Assembly (NCBI GenBank): GCA_000827325.1
Contig: KN832871.1
Coordinates: forward strand, 2,356,001-2,420,000
DNA from: Oidiodendron maius Zn
Lineage: Eukaryota; Ascomycota; Leotiomycetes; Myxotrichaceae
Reading direction: 5' to 3'
DNA length: 64,000 nucleotides
The notes beneath the pieces are model-generated. The model ran no database searches and was not told where the DNA came from. It saw only the letters and a program-made list of their open reading frames with translations. Position 1 is the first letter of the stretch. Each line of letters begins with the position of its first letter. The position numbers were made by a program, and so were the translations under genes. Shown piece after piece: positions 10,299 through 20,505 of the stretch.

Positions 10299-11702
10299 AT
10301 GCCTTCTGTCACCCCTCATTCAGATACACAGCCAGCACGAATACCGGCTTGGCAACGACTGGGCCTCACGTTGAAGTCGGCGCAACAGATACCGACTGCC
10401 AAATCTCACAAGGACATCAGCCCATCTGTTAAGAAGAGGAAACTTAGAGCTGATGATACGCCGCCTTCTAAGAGGGGGAAGAAAATCAAATCTCCGGTGG
10501 CGACGGGACCAGCCACCCCCGCGCTCAGCAGAAAGAAGTCAGTGACATTTACACCAGAAACCAAGACCGAGGATGGCGATAGTATAAAGCAATTGTATAG
10601 CTCCTGGGTTGCAGAGCAAAAAGCACAGGATTCCATGTTTCAGACTAAGACCGCGAGCAAAGTCTTCGACACACCAGAGCCTGCGAAAGTTCGCGAGAAA
10701 TTTGACACAGCTCTAGATGAAAAAGAGAGGCGCGTCAAACGAATTGAGAGGCAACAGCCGCAAGCCAAGAGTAAATCCAAAGATATACTCAGAGGGAAAA
10801 AATCTCCTTTTAAGATCGGCAAACCTACAGTCACCACAACCCGTCCATTCTTGGTGTATCTCAGACAGTACCACGAAGATCGAGTAAATTGGAAATTCAA
10901 CAAGAACCACCAAAATCACATCCTGAGAAACTTGTTTGATATCAATGCAGTGCCATCAGAATATGTCCCCTTGATATACGAATACATCAAAGGTTTGCAA
11001 GGCGGCGTCCGGACAAGATTAAGAGACACAGCTCTAGCTATAAAAGTGAAGGATCAAGAAGAGGGAGCTAGTGGGTTCTCTGACGACATGTCGGCCTCTA
11101 GTGCAGCGGACCGTGAGAAGCGGCAGCGGGAATACGAAACACAGTGCAGAGAGTATGTGGGAACGATGACTGCAGCAAATGGTCCGAAGGAGATGAGCTA
11201 CGAGGAGGGGCGCCTTCTTGGTTTGTCAGATGCAGCGATGAAAGAAAGGGTTGCAAAGCGAACCCGGGCGGAGATGATTCTTGCAGAGATGGCTGCTGGG
11301 GCAAGCCCAGAAGATGCAGAAGACCAAGCAACTCCACGGGACACCGGCCTTACTTATCGCCAGGAAGACCTTGAAGATGATGATAGCCAGAAGCGTGTTC
11401 GAGCGAACGATGGGTCGGCGCAGAAGGTCGCAAGGAAAAGAAAACAGCGAACGGCCAATGTGGAGGGTTCAAGCTCTTCTGATGACGCTAGTGATTCGGG
11501 TGACACTGATTCTGGGTCGGACGAGGAGGAGGAAGACGAGGGCCAAGATGGCCACGCGGACGAAACTTCGTCTAGTTCCTCAAGCAGCTCCTCGGAGTCT
11601 GAGTCTGACGATAGTGAGGATGATGAGTCTAGCTCTGGCTCTGGTTCTGCGTCCGGATCTGAAGGGGACAGCGAGGATGGTGATGACAGAGATGTGGAGT
11701 AA
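10299..11702 (+). CDS. WKF-domain protein (C7orf50-like), likely nucleolar
   Basis: Intronless, 467 aa from the ATG at 10299; an ATG-less extension upstream is open but MPSVTPHSDTQPARIPAWQR looks like the true start. Basic N terminus (KKRKLRADDTPPSKRGKKIK) consistent with nuclear targeting. The conserved block near residues 180-245 contains PFLVYLRQYHEDRVNWKFNK followed by the continuation HQNHILRNLF and YEYIKGLQGGVR; the NWKFNK core is the WKF signature. The C-terminal 90 residues are an acidic serine tract (SSSSSSSSESESDD). Family members are linked to ribosome biogenesis; the exact role here is inferred. Start choice and family are fairly secure. Confidence 0.85.
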   Translation: MPSVTPHSDTQPARIPAWQRLGLTLKSAQQIPTAKSHKDISPSVKKRKLRADDTPPSKRGKKIKSPVATGPATPALSRKKSVTFTPETKTEDGDSIKQLYSSWVAEQKAQDSMFQTKTASKVFDTPEPAKVREKFDTALDEKERRVKRIERQQPQAKSKSKDILRGKKSPFKIGKPTVTTTRPFLVYLRQYHEDRVNWKFNKNHQNHILRNLFDINAVPSEYVPLIYEYIKGLQGGVRTRLRDTALAIKVKDQEEGASGFSDDMSASSAADREKRQREYETQCREYVGTMTAANGPKEMSYEEGRLLGLSDAAMKERVAKRTRAEMILAEMAAGASPEDAEDQATPRDTGLTYRQEDLEDDDSQKRVRANDGSAQKVARKRKQRTANVEGSSSSDDASDSGDTDSGSDEEEEDEGQDGHADETSSSSSSSSSESESDDSEDDESSSGSGSASGSEGDSEDGDDRDVE

Positions 11703-11987
11703 TGGGAACAGCTGTCACACTCGCTGAGCCCTGCGATGTGTAAGTGGCAATGGAGATTATTAGATCCTGAATTTTTCCTAGACAGGAGACTTGATAATTT
11801 CAAGTTAGTAGATATTATGGCCGCATCAACTGCTATAGATACCCCGATATTCGATGATAGAAAGTAGCAGACAGGTCAGTTGGCAATTCAATCACGGATG
11901 TCGACAAGGAATCCCTTGCTATGAGCGGAGTGACTGTTTAATGAGGCCTACAAAATATGACCGTTACAGATGGTATGAAGCATAAAA

Positions 11988-12814
11988 CTATCTTCTATAC
12001 CACATCCTAGTAGTCTTTGTCTGGCGCATCTTCCTCTTCAATTGGAGTATGCCGTACATCAGTGCTTCACTTGTTGGTGGGCACCCCGGCACATATATGT
12101 CAACGGGCACGATTCGGTCGCAGCCTCGAGTCACGCTATAACTGTAATGGTAATAGCCTCCACCATTGGCACAACTGCCCATGCTAATAACCCATTTCGG
12201 ATCCGGCATTTGATCATATACCAACCTCAGAGCCGGGGCCATTTTGTTGGTAAGCGTACCTGCGACTATCAGAAGATCTGATTGTCGAGGTGAACCTCGA
12301 AATATAATGCCGAGGCGGTCTTGATCATATCGTGGCATACTGGTATGCATCATTTCAATGCCACAGCATGCCAGGCCAAAGGATACAGGCCAAAGCGACC
12401 CTTGCCGGGCCCAATTTATCAACTGGTCCATCCTAGTTCTGTGAAAGTTAGGGACTGCAATTTCATTGGCAAGATTAACTAACAGGACATATTCTGCAGC
12501 GCTAGACGTCCCATTATGGGTGGGCAAGTTGTTTGTATTCTGTGACTGAAGGGACCGCTGTCTTGGTACAGGGGTGAGCATCTGTTGGCTCTGCTTCGGA
12601 GCCGCGCTGTCATGCAGTGTGGCAGCATCTGCAGATATCCCATGGCGCTTGCGCTGTTGGATGGAAGGTCTAATGTTCCATAATCTTGAACAAAGACACT
12701 ATAGATTCCTATGAACCTGCACTGCACCAAAAGCCTGCCCACGAGTGGTTATCTTACCAGCTGAGATTTAATACCAGCGGTTCCTCTTGATATTGGGCCG
12801 AAGACAGAAAACAT
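11988..12814 (-). CDS. NDUFS7: Mitochondrial complex I 20-kDa subunit (PSST/NDUFS7)
   Basis: Exons 12814-12758, 12653-12484 and 12438-11988; 225 aa. Exon 1 supplies a plausible mitochondrial presequence ([19 protein letters not shown]). The second intron is 45 bp, in frame and free of stops, so unspliced reading would insert 15 residues. Removing it restores [19 protein letters not shown], as in fungal orthologs. Ligands of the N2 4Fe-4S cluster are intact: [27 protein letters not shown]. The subunit carries the last iron-sulfur cluster before ubiquinone. Several positions are unusual ([16 protein letters not shown] where orthologs usually read CCAVEMMH), so it could be a divergent paralog. 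It shares a 617-bp divergent upstream region with the claudin-like gene. Confidence 0.88.
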
Positions 12815-13431
12815 CGTGACAAAACCTTGTGAATTCTGATTAAGCTATCGATGTAGTCCTAGAATAGCAGAGGGAATCTCTCTCGTGAAGGTTCGAATAT
12901 AGTTTCCGCGTTGGTAAGCGCTAAAACCAGGAGATCTCGTGGGGTAAAGATACCTCCAATTCCCGACTTTAGTGTCCGAATACCCGCATGATACCCGGCC
13001 CAGTGCCAAAGCGTGCATCAAGGGAATGTACGAATGCATCCCTGCTGTAGAGTGCGATACTACAACTCCATACAGGATCACCATGGAACGGCATGGACTG
13101 TAACCGGAGAATAGGAGACTAATACGGTATCACTGAGAGAACCATTTCCAGCGGTATAATACTGGGTTGCTCTGCCCAAATCTAGTGAGATCCAAGGGCG
13201 TGAATACAATATCACTTTCCGAGGTGATGAAGCTCGCCTCGCCGCCTTAGCGGCGGTGCCGCAACGGCCATAAAGCGGCAGCGCTAGGCTACCATGATTG
13301 ACCCCGTCAGTGCAACATTCAACAGCTGAGAGAAACTGACATCTCCTCCTCTCCCTCGACTTACCTCTTGAACATCGCTTTGGATTGGAACATATATATA
13401 CGATTGAAGGAGGGTGCGGACCCAATCCAAT
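12815..13431. other. Divergent promoter, NDUFS7 / claudin-like gene
   Basis: No coding frame supported. Two GC-rich hairpin-forming stretches sit close together: CGCCGC-CTTA-GCGGCG at 13240-13255, then TGCCGC...GCGGCA at about 13257-13280. A TATATATA stretch lies near 13393, about 40 bp before the downstream ATG. Confidence 0.5.
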
Positions 13432-14131
13432 ATGACCCGAGTTGCAGTCTACTCCAGCGCGCTGGTCGCGTTCGTGGCTGGTAAGTCAATTGGCCCCGCA
13501 CATCAAAGCAATCGCTGATAATACCATAGCAACTGCAATGACGCTTGCTTCAATAATCATACCGAATTGGATCGGCTGGCAGGTCGAATCTCCTAGTGGC
13601 AAATTCACTAAAACCCTAGGCCTACATAGGAGCTGCTCGTCGCTGGACACCACCTGTCGCTCTTTCCCGCAGGAGGAGGATTGCCATGTTGACACCACAT
13701 ATTTCTGCTCAATGTGGAGGAGTGTATCATTCATGATGTCTGCCGCGGCGCTGTTTGAGCTGGTTACATTAGTTGCATTCTTCATTCTCATCACCGGTGG
13801 AAAGCAGAAGAGAGAGAGTGGTTGGAGAGTGATGAGCTTTCTGCTGGTGCTAGTAGGCATTCTTCAGTGCGCATCTATGGCTATCGTGGTATGTATTTCA
13901 GTATATTTCGGCACATGGTAGAGGGATCCATAACTAATTTATCTCTAGGCCTATCTCTTCGATAATGACGACAGGTTCTTTGTTGGATGGAAACTGTCAG
14001 AGAGTTGGATCCTTTGCACAGTCAGCTGGAGTGTTTGTATGCTCTCAGCCGCTGGTATCTGCGTATCGGCCTACTTCCTCGCACCCGAAGGCGGGTATGA
14101 AATTATACCCAGTGAACGTCACGAAGGGTGA
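13432..14131 (+). CDS. Four-TM claudin/PMP22-like fungal membrane protein
   Basis: Exons 13432-13480, 13530-13888 and 13949-14131; 196 aa. Introns start GTAAGT and GTATGT and keep frame. Four hydrophobic segments: SSALVAFVAATAMTLASIII, MMSAAALFELVTLVAFFILI, VMSFLLVLVGILQCASMAIV and a last one with CTVSWSVCMLSAAGICVSAY. The loop after TM1 is rich in cysteine (RSCSSLDTTCRSF, EEDCHVDT, YFCSMWRS) and follows PNWIGW, the layout of claudin/PMP22 superfamily proteins in fungi. A role at the plasma membrane is inferred from topology only. The C-terminal tail is short and polar (GGYEIIPSERHEG). Confidence 0.75.
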
Positions 14132-14556
14132 TCTTAGTTGGCGGTGGATTGATCTCCGCATTCTCGGGTTGGTTTAAGTATTGTCAGGTCTAATGTATCT
14201 AGTGCTCTTTGCTGCTTGATATTACTGCATTGGCGGATATACGCATCTTAGTCGGGGGTTGGGGCGTCAAGTGATATTGCTACAGTAATAGTTAATATCA
14301 GAATCAGCACCAAGAAATGCTTCTACATTCATGGAACAATGGGGAGCTATCAAACCAGCGACATAGGAATACTTGCGACAAAGTAGTAAATAAATCATCA
14401 ACCATTCGCATGGCCTTGTTTCGTTGCAATTCCATGATTCTGGATGACTGATGACCTTATCGGTATGAACGAAAGCGATAAGCTTCAAATACACCCCCAC
14501 CATCCGGCACTACTTTTACTCCGACTTTGATATTTTCATCTGTATACACGCACGCA
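14132..14556. other. Intergenic, promoter of the PhyH gene
   Basis: 425 bp with no supported coding frame; nothing specific recognised. Confidence 0.4.
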
Positions 14557-15546
14557 ATGGACCTGTCGCTCAAATTCTCATATCCTCCTCTGCAAGGTGG
14601 CAAAGGGCTTTCAGAGGAGCAAGTAGCAATATTTCAACGGGATGGCTACCTTATTATTCCCAATGCACTCGATCCAGAAACTGTCGCCGCGCTCCTCGCA
14701 GAAACGCATAATATGCTCGAGAACTTCTCTCTTGAAGATCATCCCATGACCAAATTCTCTGCTGGCGAAACCACTGAGCATGTAGGCGATGATTATTTCC
14801 TTAATAGTGGAGATAAGATTAGATTCTTCTTTGAAGAAGGTGGGCCTGTCTCAGTACCTTATATCCCCGTAGTACATATCTCACAGCAACTAGATGCATT
14901 TGACAGCGCAGGCAATCTCACCAAACCCAAGGCAAAAGCCATAAACAAGATTGGACACTACCTGCATGGGCTCTCTGCACCATTTGCCGCTCTTCTCTCA
15001 CCATCTGCAGCACATTCACCCGGGGCCATCGCCCTTTCCCTCGGATTCCGCTCCCCAGAGTGTCTGCAGAGCATGATCATTTGCAAGCAGCCAGAGATCG
15101 GGGGTGCCGTACCTCCTCATCAAGACTCAACATTTTTGTACACGGATCCGCCCTCCGCAGTTGGATTCTGGTACGCACTAGAAGACGCTACCTTGGAGAA
15201 CGGATGCTTGAGCTTTTTGGCGGGAAGCCATAAGACTGCAGAAGTTGAGAAAAGGTTTGTTAGAAAGGTGACAGGAGTTGGAACAGAGTTCATCGTGAAT
15301 GAAGGGAAGAGATTCCCCCTAGGAGAGGGATTTGGAAAGGGCAAGACTGACGGGGAGTATACAATGGGAGAGGTTAAGGCTGGGAGTTTGGTGCTGATTC
15401 ATGGAAATATACTGCATAAGAGCGAGAAAAACGTTAGCAAAAGGGGGAGGATCATCTATACATTCCACGTCATTGAGGGTGAGGGTGTGATGTATGACGA
15501 GAGAAATTGGCTGCAGCCCCCAAAGAAGGGCTTTACAAAATTATAA
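14557..15546 (+). CDS. PhyH-family Fe(II)/2-oxoglutarate dioxygenase (PHYHD1-like)
   Basis: Intronless, 329 aa from the ATG at 14557 (MDLSLKFSYPPL); a further in-frame ATG at 14527 is less likely. The protein starts with the typical SEEQVAIFQRDGYLIIPNAL. Iron ligands are His188 and Asp190 in PPHQDSTFLYTDP, and His287 in GNILHKSE. A 2-oxoglutarate-binding arginine follows in SKRGRIIY (R296 or R298). The DATLENGCLSFLAGSHK block is characteristic of the PHYHD1 branch, which hydroxylates an unidentified substrate, rather than phytanoyl-CoA hydroxylase. No peroxisomal or mitochondrial signal was seen. All catalytic residues are present, so it should be active. A decayed gene copy begins about 20 bp after its stop. 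Confidence 0.92.
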   Translation: MDLSLKFSYPPLQGGKGLSEEQVAIFQRDGYLIIPNALDPETVAALLAETHNMLENFSLEDHPMTKFSAGETTEHVGDDYFLNSGDKIRFFFEEGGPVSVPYIPVVHISQQLDAFDSAGNLTKPKAKAINKIGHYLHGLSAPFAALLSPSAAHSPGAIALSLGFRSPECLQSMIICKQPEIGGAVPPHQDSTFLYTDPPSAVGFWYALEDATLENGCLSFLAGSHKTAEVEKRFVRKVTGVGTEFIVNEGKRFPLGEGFGKGKTDGEYTMGEVKAGSLVLIHGNILHKSEKNVSKRGRIIYTFHVIEGEGVMYDERNWLQPPKKGFTKL

Positions 15547-15564
15547 CAGGCCTGTCGAACAACG

Positions 15565-15790
15565 TAATCCTGGGTTGCCAAATAGGACCTACAAAAGTGG
15601 GAATACAGACAAGATTGAGGGAAAACACGGTCTAATCACCCAGCAAGCATTATTGACCCAGGAGGTACAAGTATCGCGATACTTATCAATAATGTACCTG
15701 TAGCTACAGGAAGTTTGCGTTTGTTTTCTCAAAGCTGTTTGAGCGAACACTTACGGCTACAAACTCCAAGGCACCTAACTATACCATTTT
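15565..15790 (+). pseudogene. Decayed copy of the 61-813 gene (3' third)
   Basis: Clear nucleotide similarity to about 556-745 in the same orientation: TGACCCAGGAGGTACAAGTA is shared exactly, as are AATAATGTACCTGTAGCTAC and AAACACGGTCT. The reading frame is not maintained and only the region corresponding to roughly residues 165-235 can be recognised. It lies directly downstream of the PhyH stop codon. Similarity at DNA level suggests the duplication is not very old. It documents that the family is dispersed rather than single copy. Confidence 0.85.
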
Positions 15791-17033
15791 GTGGCAGCGA
15801 AATATCAAATGTTATTATATTATCTATGGATTATCAATCAAGCTCTAAATGCCTGTATGTCTGTATTACTATATGCAATTTGTACTATGCCCCAGCTCGC
15901 GAAATCGCGTACTTTGTAGACCTATCTTGATATCGCTTGCCTCTCTATCTACTCACTATGTAACTGCAAGTTCTAACTCTCGTTCGCCTCACTTTGGAGA
16001 CATAAGAACTGCTTCTTCTCGGTGGATCTTTTGTTCACTAATTTTGTTCTTTATCATAAATGAGACCCATCGGGAAAGCTTACTTCAAAGGAATCGAACC
16101 TTCCACTTTCAATAACCAACACAAATTTCCATTCTCAAATCGCCATCGAAGACATGGCATCTCATCTCTTTTACCACTTCATTTCCATACAGTCCTCGCA
16201 AAATCCCACCTGAAGCATCCTTTCCAATTACAACCCAGATCCTGAGAGGACCAGATTTCAAATTTGAGCTGTTGCCGCTTCACTTGCTGCTACTGAGGCA
16301 ATTCATGTTGGTGTCTTTTCCTCCACTTATTGATATGCTTAAGTTCAGCATGTAGCTTCATCATCAAACATACAGAACAATCCAGAATAACTTCTAGAGA
16401 AGATCGTTTGGCTGATATTACTGTTCAGCTTTCTCAACAATGGAACTCGTAACCCACTGATGAAGAGCTTCCCGAGCTCCGAATCTCTTTCCGGCCCTGA
16501 GAGCGGTCTCCTGGGTGTGAGGGCATTAACTTAGGCGGCCGTGTGAGCATCCTAAGTTGCTAACTAAGTATTCAAGTTTTTGAGATTAGAGCTTTCGATT
16601 TCATGTGTCTGGAGTTGCGTCTAACAGACGGAAGAGCAGGAGACGAGAGATGGTGACGGCGGTGAGAAACCGAGATACTAGGAAATAGGGACGGTAAACT
16701 AGGAATAGAGAACTGTGCATAAATTCAAGGTTGCCCCTGAAATACAGAGGGGGAGAGTGAATCCAACATATTGGCCCATGCGTATGAATTGGACTGTGAA
16801 TGTGATAAACTTAGGAGACCGAGACGCATAGATACCACTCGATTTTAGTACTTTAATTACTTGCCGCATTCACCAGCGATTTCCATGTAAGGACTAGTAT
16901 ACACTGCAGAACATCTGCGAACAATCATGCGTCCGCCCCCCATTCAACCGACACTTGGAGGAATGCCGAGCACTTAATGAACCCTACCACCTATCAACTC
17001 CTTAAATGCTTTGATCAGACCGTCACAAACGAC
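15791..17033. other. 1.2-kb gene-poor region
   Basis: AT-rich and without a supportable coding frame. On the minus strand a B-box-like GGTTCGATTCC (16100-16090) with a 5-bp T-arm-like stem is present, but no matching acceptor stem. The segment near 16840-17030 is probably the 3' untranslated region of HRP1. Confidence 0.4.
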
Positions 17034-20000
17034 TTATCTAGCATATGGATGATAACCTCGTTGTCCACCTCTGCCTCCGCCACGATAATTCGCACCTGGC
17101 TTGCCAGCATTCTTCGGTCCGGTCGGGGCATTAGCTGGAGGGGCCTTAGCTGGATCAGTCTGAGGCGGTGCTGATCCCCTATTGCTGCCACCTTTCTGAA
17201 ATCCACCACGTCCACCACCGCTAGGGTTTGTAGGAGCCACGGGTTGCGGGACATCGTCGTACATGCCCTCCCATGAGGTCGGTCCACCACCACCCATACC
17301 ATATCCACCTTGAGAGTATTGAGATGGGTCACGTACGTTTCTCCGCATCTGTTGCTGCTCATACTTTTGTTGCTCAAACACCTGTTGCTCGTAGGCATTG
17401 TAACCGGGAGTACCATGTCCGCTATTATTGGCTCCACCGGCAGCACTAGCATTCATACCGGCAGCTCCAGTTCCAGTTCCAGCACCTCCAACACCACCGC
17501 CCCCGCCAGAAGCACCGCCCCCCATACCGCCTTGCATCTGCATCTGTTGCATCTGTTGCATGGCTTGCATCTGTTGCATCATTGGATTCATACCTTGCAT
17601 GCCCGCCATCGCGGCTCCGGGGCTCTGGGGACTCTGGCTTCGATTTCCCTGCATCTGTTGTTGCATGGCTTGCATTTGCATGGCTTGCATTTGTTGCATC
17701 ATAGCAGGGTTCATTCCTCCCATCGCGGGCATGCCTCGGCCCATGGCCATTTGCTGCTGCATCATTGCAAAGTATTGCTGCATACGCTGCCAGTACTGTG
17801 CCATTAACTGAGGAGTCATACCTCCTGGAGCCATCTGATTGCCTCCTTGGGGTTGTTGATTAAGGGCTTGGTTGTCATCCCCTTTCTTCCAACGAGCTCC
17901 TCGAGCTGCGGCGCGAGCCTCTTCTTCCTCTCGCATATTTCCTCGGGGTTGAGCTCTCTTTACTTCAATTGGCTTCCCATGGATCTCAAGGGGAATATCG
18001 ATGCAAGCCTCAACGGCGGCTTCGCTATCAAAGGTGACAAATCCGAATCCTCTTGGGCGGCCGGTGTCCTTGTCCATCATGAGGGTGGCATCGACAACTC
18101 GACCGAATTGCATGAAATACTCCTTAAAATCCTGTTCAGTGGCCTCTTGTGACACACCGCCGACGAAGATCTTACTCGTACGTTCCTGTTCGTCTCGAGG
18201 GATTGCGCGCTTCGGGTCGATCTTGAAGGATAGTGAGCAGGTTTCAATTTAAGGGAAGGAAATTGAGAGGGGATGACTAGAGAAATTCTTGTGTCCGGCA
18301 ATAGCGGTCTTACAATTTTTCCATCAAGATAATGCTCCTTCACCATCACTATGTTTACAGTGCGCGGGTCGGTGAATGTCAAGAAGCCAAAACCTCGAGA
18401 TCGGCCAGTTGCTCCATCTCTCATCACGGTGCATTCTTGCACCTCACCAAATTGCGAGAAGTATTCCTTCAAAGATTCTAATAGCTCAATTATTAATACG
18501 TCCAAGGTGAAAGGTATCTGCGGTGACTTACGGTCTGTGGTCTCCCAGTTCAAACCACCAATGAACATTTTACTACCAGTATCGTCGTTAGTAAAATATC
18601 CACAACAGTTAGAAGAACAAACTAAAACAACAAAAAGTGGCAGCAAGAAATCCATGATCAGGCTTCTCCAGAAAAGCGACCCTTTTAAAATGGTCTCCAT
18701 TATTCCAGAACACAAAAAGACACTCAAATTGGTGTGCCCATATCTAAGGGCATGAGTGCGTAGCTTCTCTTGGAGAAAAACAAAATTGAATCTGGGCATA
18801 TCATCCATCGAATAGAGACGGTATCCACCGGCGATACGGGCAGAACAAAGGCCAATGGCCATCGACTTGTTTGGAGAACGGATTGGGCCATGATGGGATG
18901 TGGAGAGTTTCCGCAAAGCCAACCATGACGTCTTGGATCGGGTACGCAAACAGCTTGCCCTTCGAGTCATGGAATGGGAGAGAATACCACAAGATACCCA
19001 AGAACAAGCGTATCTTTTGCTATCGTGATGCTAGGTACTGGCGTTGAGCGCTAGAGCTGCCTTGTCTGCTAAAAGCCTATCTGTGGCCTCCTCTGACGCT
19101 CTATGAAGATTATCTCGACAATAGGCTATGTAGTAGGCTGACTATGTGTGTTGTTGATGTCGAGTATATGAGGCGAAATACCAGTTCCATAACCTGGGCA
19201 GACCGTCCCGTCTGCTATCGTCTTCCCAGCTAGCTCACATCGCCCAAGCTTCTGCCCTGGCAACTCCGTCTTGGAGAGTACACCAACCATTGGTCTAAGC
19301 GTATTTATGACGACCGATTTGACTTAAAGTCTTCTAGAATCATGCCCTTATTGGCTCCAGCTCTCTCAGACCTTTCGAAAATTGTGCTCCGTATGCTACC
19401 GGCCACCCAGCCTCAACATTTAAAGACCAGATTTCATCTTTAGAATTGATCGTTCTGTTGCCTTGACCTCCCGTTTAAATATAACGCTAGAGCTGAATGT
19501 GTCCCTTTGCCTCGTCTTGATCTCCTTCTTTTGCCCCAGTTATTGTATTTTTGGTGTTTGTGATATTGCTTTCGTAACTACGATCACGTGCTAGATCTCG
19601 CAGAGACATGGCTTGTGAAACAAAGTAAAATAGTGATCTTACCCATCTTCCTTGATTCCTGGTCCATGTGCATCCTGTTGATTAGCAGGAGCAGTATACC
19701 CATTCCCGTTCCCCAGATTGAAGTCGATATCATCATCCGCATCCTGCTCCTCGCCATGTGTTTGTCCATCTTCATTCGCATTGGCAGCGGGTGCTGTTGG
19801 CTCCTCCATCTTTAGGTCAGTTGCTGGTAAGATATCAATGTTCACTTCAGGGGCAGGTTCTTGCTTCGCCGGAGCGTCATCTTCTGTATATCTAAGGGAT
19901 ATGTTAGTGCGTTGTAAAACACTGTTGATCGTGCCCCGAGGAGACGCGGGTCGATGTGTAATTGACATGATCGATGCCAATATTTTGAAAGTGCATGGCA

Positions 20001-20087
20001 TCCCTTCGCAAGGGAGCTTTCATGCGTTTGGGCGTATACATACAGATCGGCAAACAAGTCCTCCTCAAAATTATCCTGCTCCGCCAT
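17034..20087 (-). CDS. HRP1: Hrp1/Nab4-type hnRNP with two RRMs
   Basis: Exons 20087-20044, 19891-19643, 18572-18532, 18477-18314 and 18221-17034; 561 aa. The N terminus is acidic ([16 protein letters not shown], then [16 protein letters not shown]). RRM1 starts near residue 99 ([23 protein letters not shown]1 [10 protein letters not shown]). The linker [11 protein letters not shown] leads to RRM2 near 183 ([23 protein letters not shown]1 [10 protein letters not shown]). The tail is rich in Q, M and G with repeats of MQQMQAM, then RGG-type [15 protein letters not shown]. In yeast Hrp1 binds the polyadenylation efficiency element in cleavage factor I. The fungal ortholog should act in 3'-end formation and mRNA export. 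The second intron (19642-18573) is 1070 bp, far longer than any other here; donor GTAAGA, branch CTAAC and acceptor GGTAG fit. Confidence 0.9.
18573..19642 (-). other. Long (1070-bp) intron of HRP1
   Basis: Lies between the acidic N-terminal exon and RRM1. No coding frame of its own was recognised. The other introns of this gene are 54-152 bp. It may carry splicing or autoregulatory signals, or an alternative first exon; none is identified. Confidence 0.7.
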
Positions 20088-20505
20088 ATTGGATTGAGTT
20101 TCGTATCACAGATGTATGGCGAAGTGTGTTGGTTGAGGCGCTGTCAGCTGCCTGTCTTGTGTAGTCAAGAGCAACGGCTTCTGGTCGCTGACAATCTCGC
20201 AAGAGGACAGCAAGGAGACAGTTCTAAATAGTGCACTAAAGCCTAGAAAGACATAAGTAGAGACGGACAGTCAGTTGGGTGCTTGCAAAAGACTCGAGTC
20301 TTTGTATTATGTAGAGCTGGATATGTCTCCGAAGATGAGGTCGCTTCGTCTAAAACCTGGCTACGCGCTAAAGATGGAGGCGCTAAAGATGGCGCGCTTA
20401 GCTGCATTCGGCTGTTGCACTACCGAATATCGACACCCTGTTGTAAGGAAGATGTTGCAACTGAGAGGATGAGAGTATAAGTTGAAAGGTTAGAGAGCCG
20501 TGAAG
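20088..20505. other. Divergent promoter, HRP1 / GYP1
   Basis: 418 bp between two start codons. Contains overlapping short plus-strand open frames without family signature. No specific site was called. Confidence 0.4.

Noticed and set aside
11988-12581. NDUFS7 as a single 197-codon frame starting at 12581
   Set aside because: This reading keeps 15 intron-encoded residues inside a conserved segment and lacks a mitochondrial presequence; the spliced model fixes both.
16085-16150. Possible minus-strand tRNA around GGTTCGATTCC at 16100-16090
   Set aside because: Only a T-arm-like stem fits; the 5' acceptor half needed to pair with GAAGTAA is absent.
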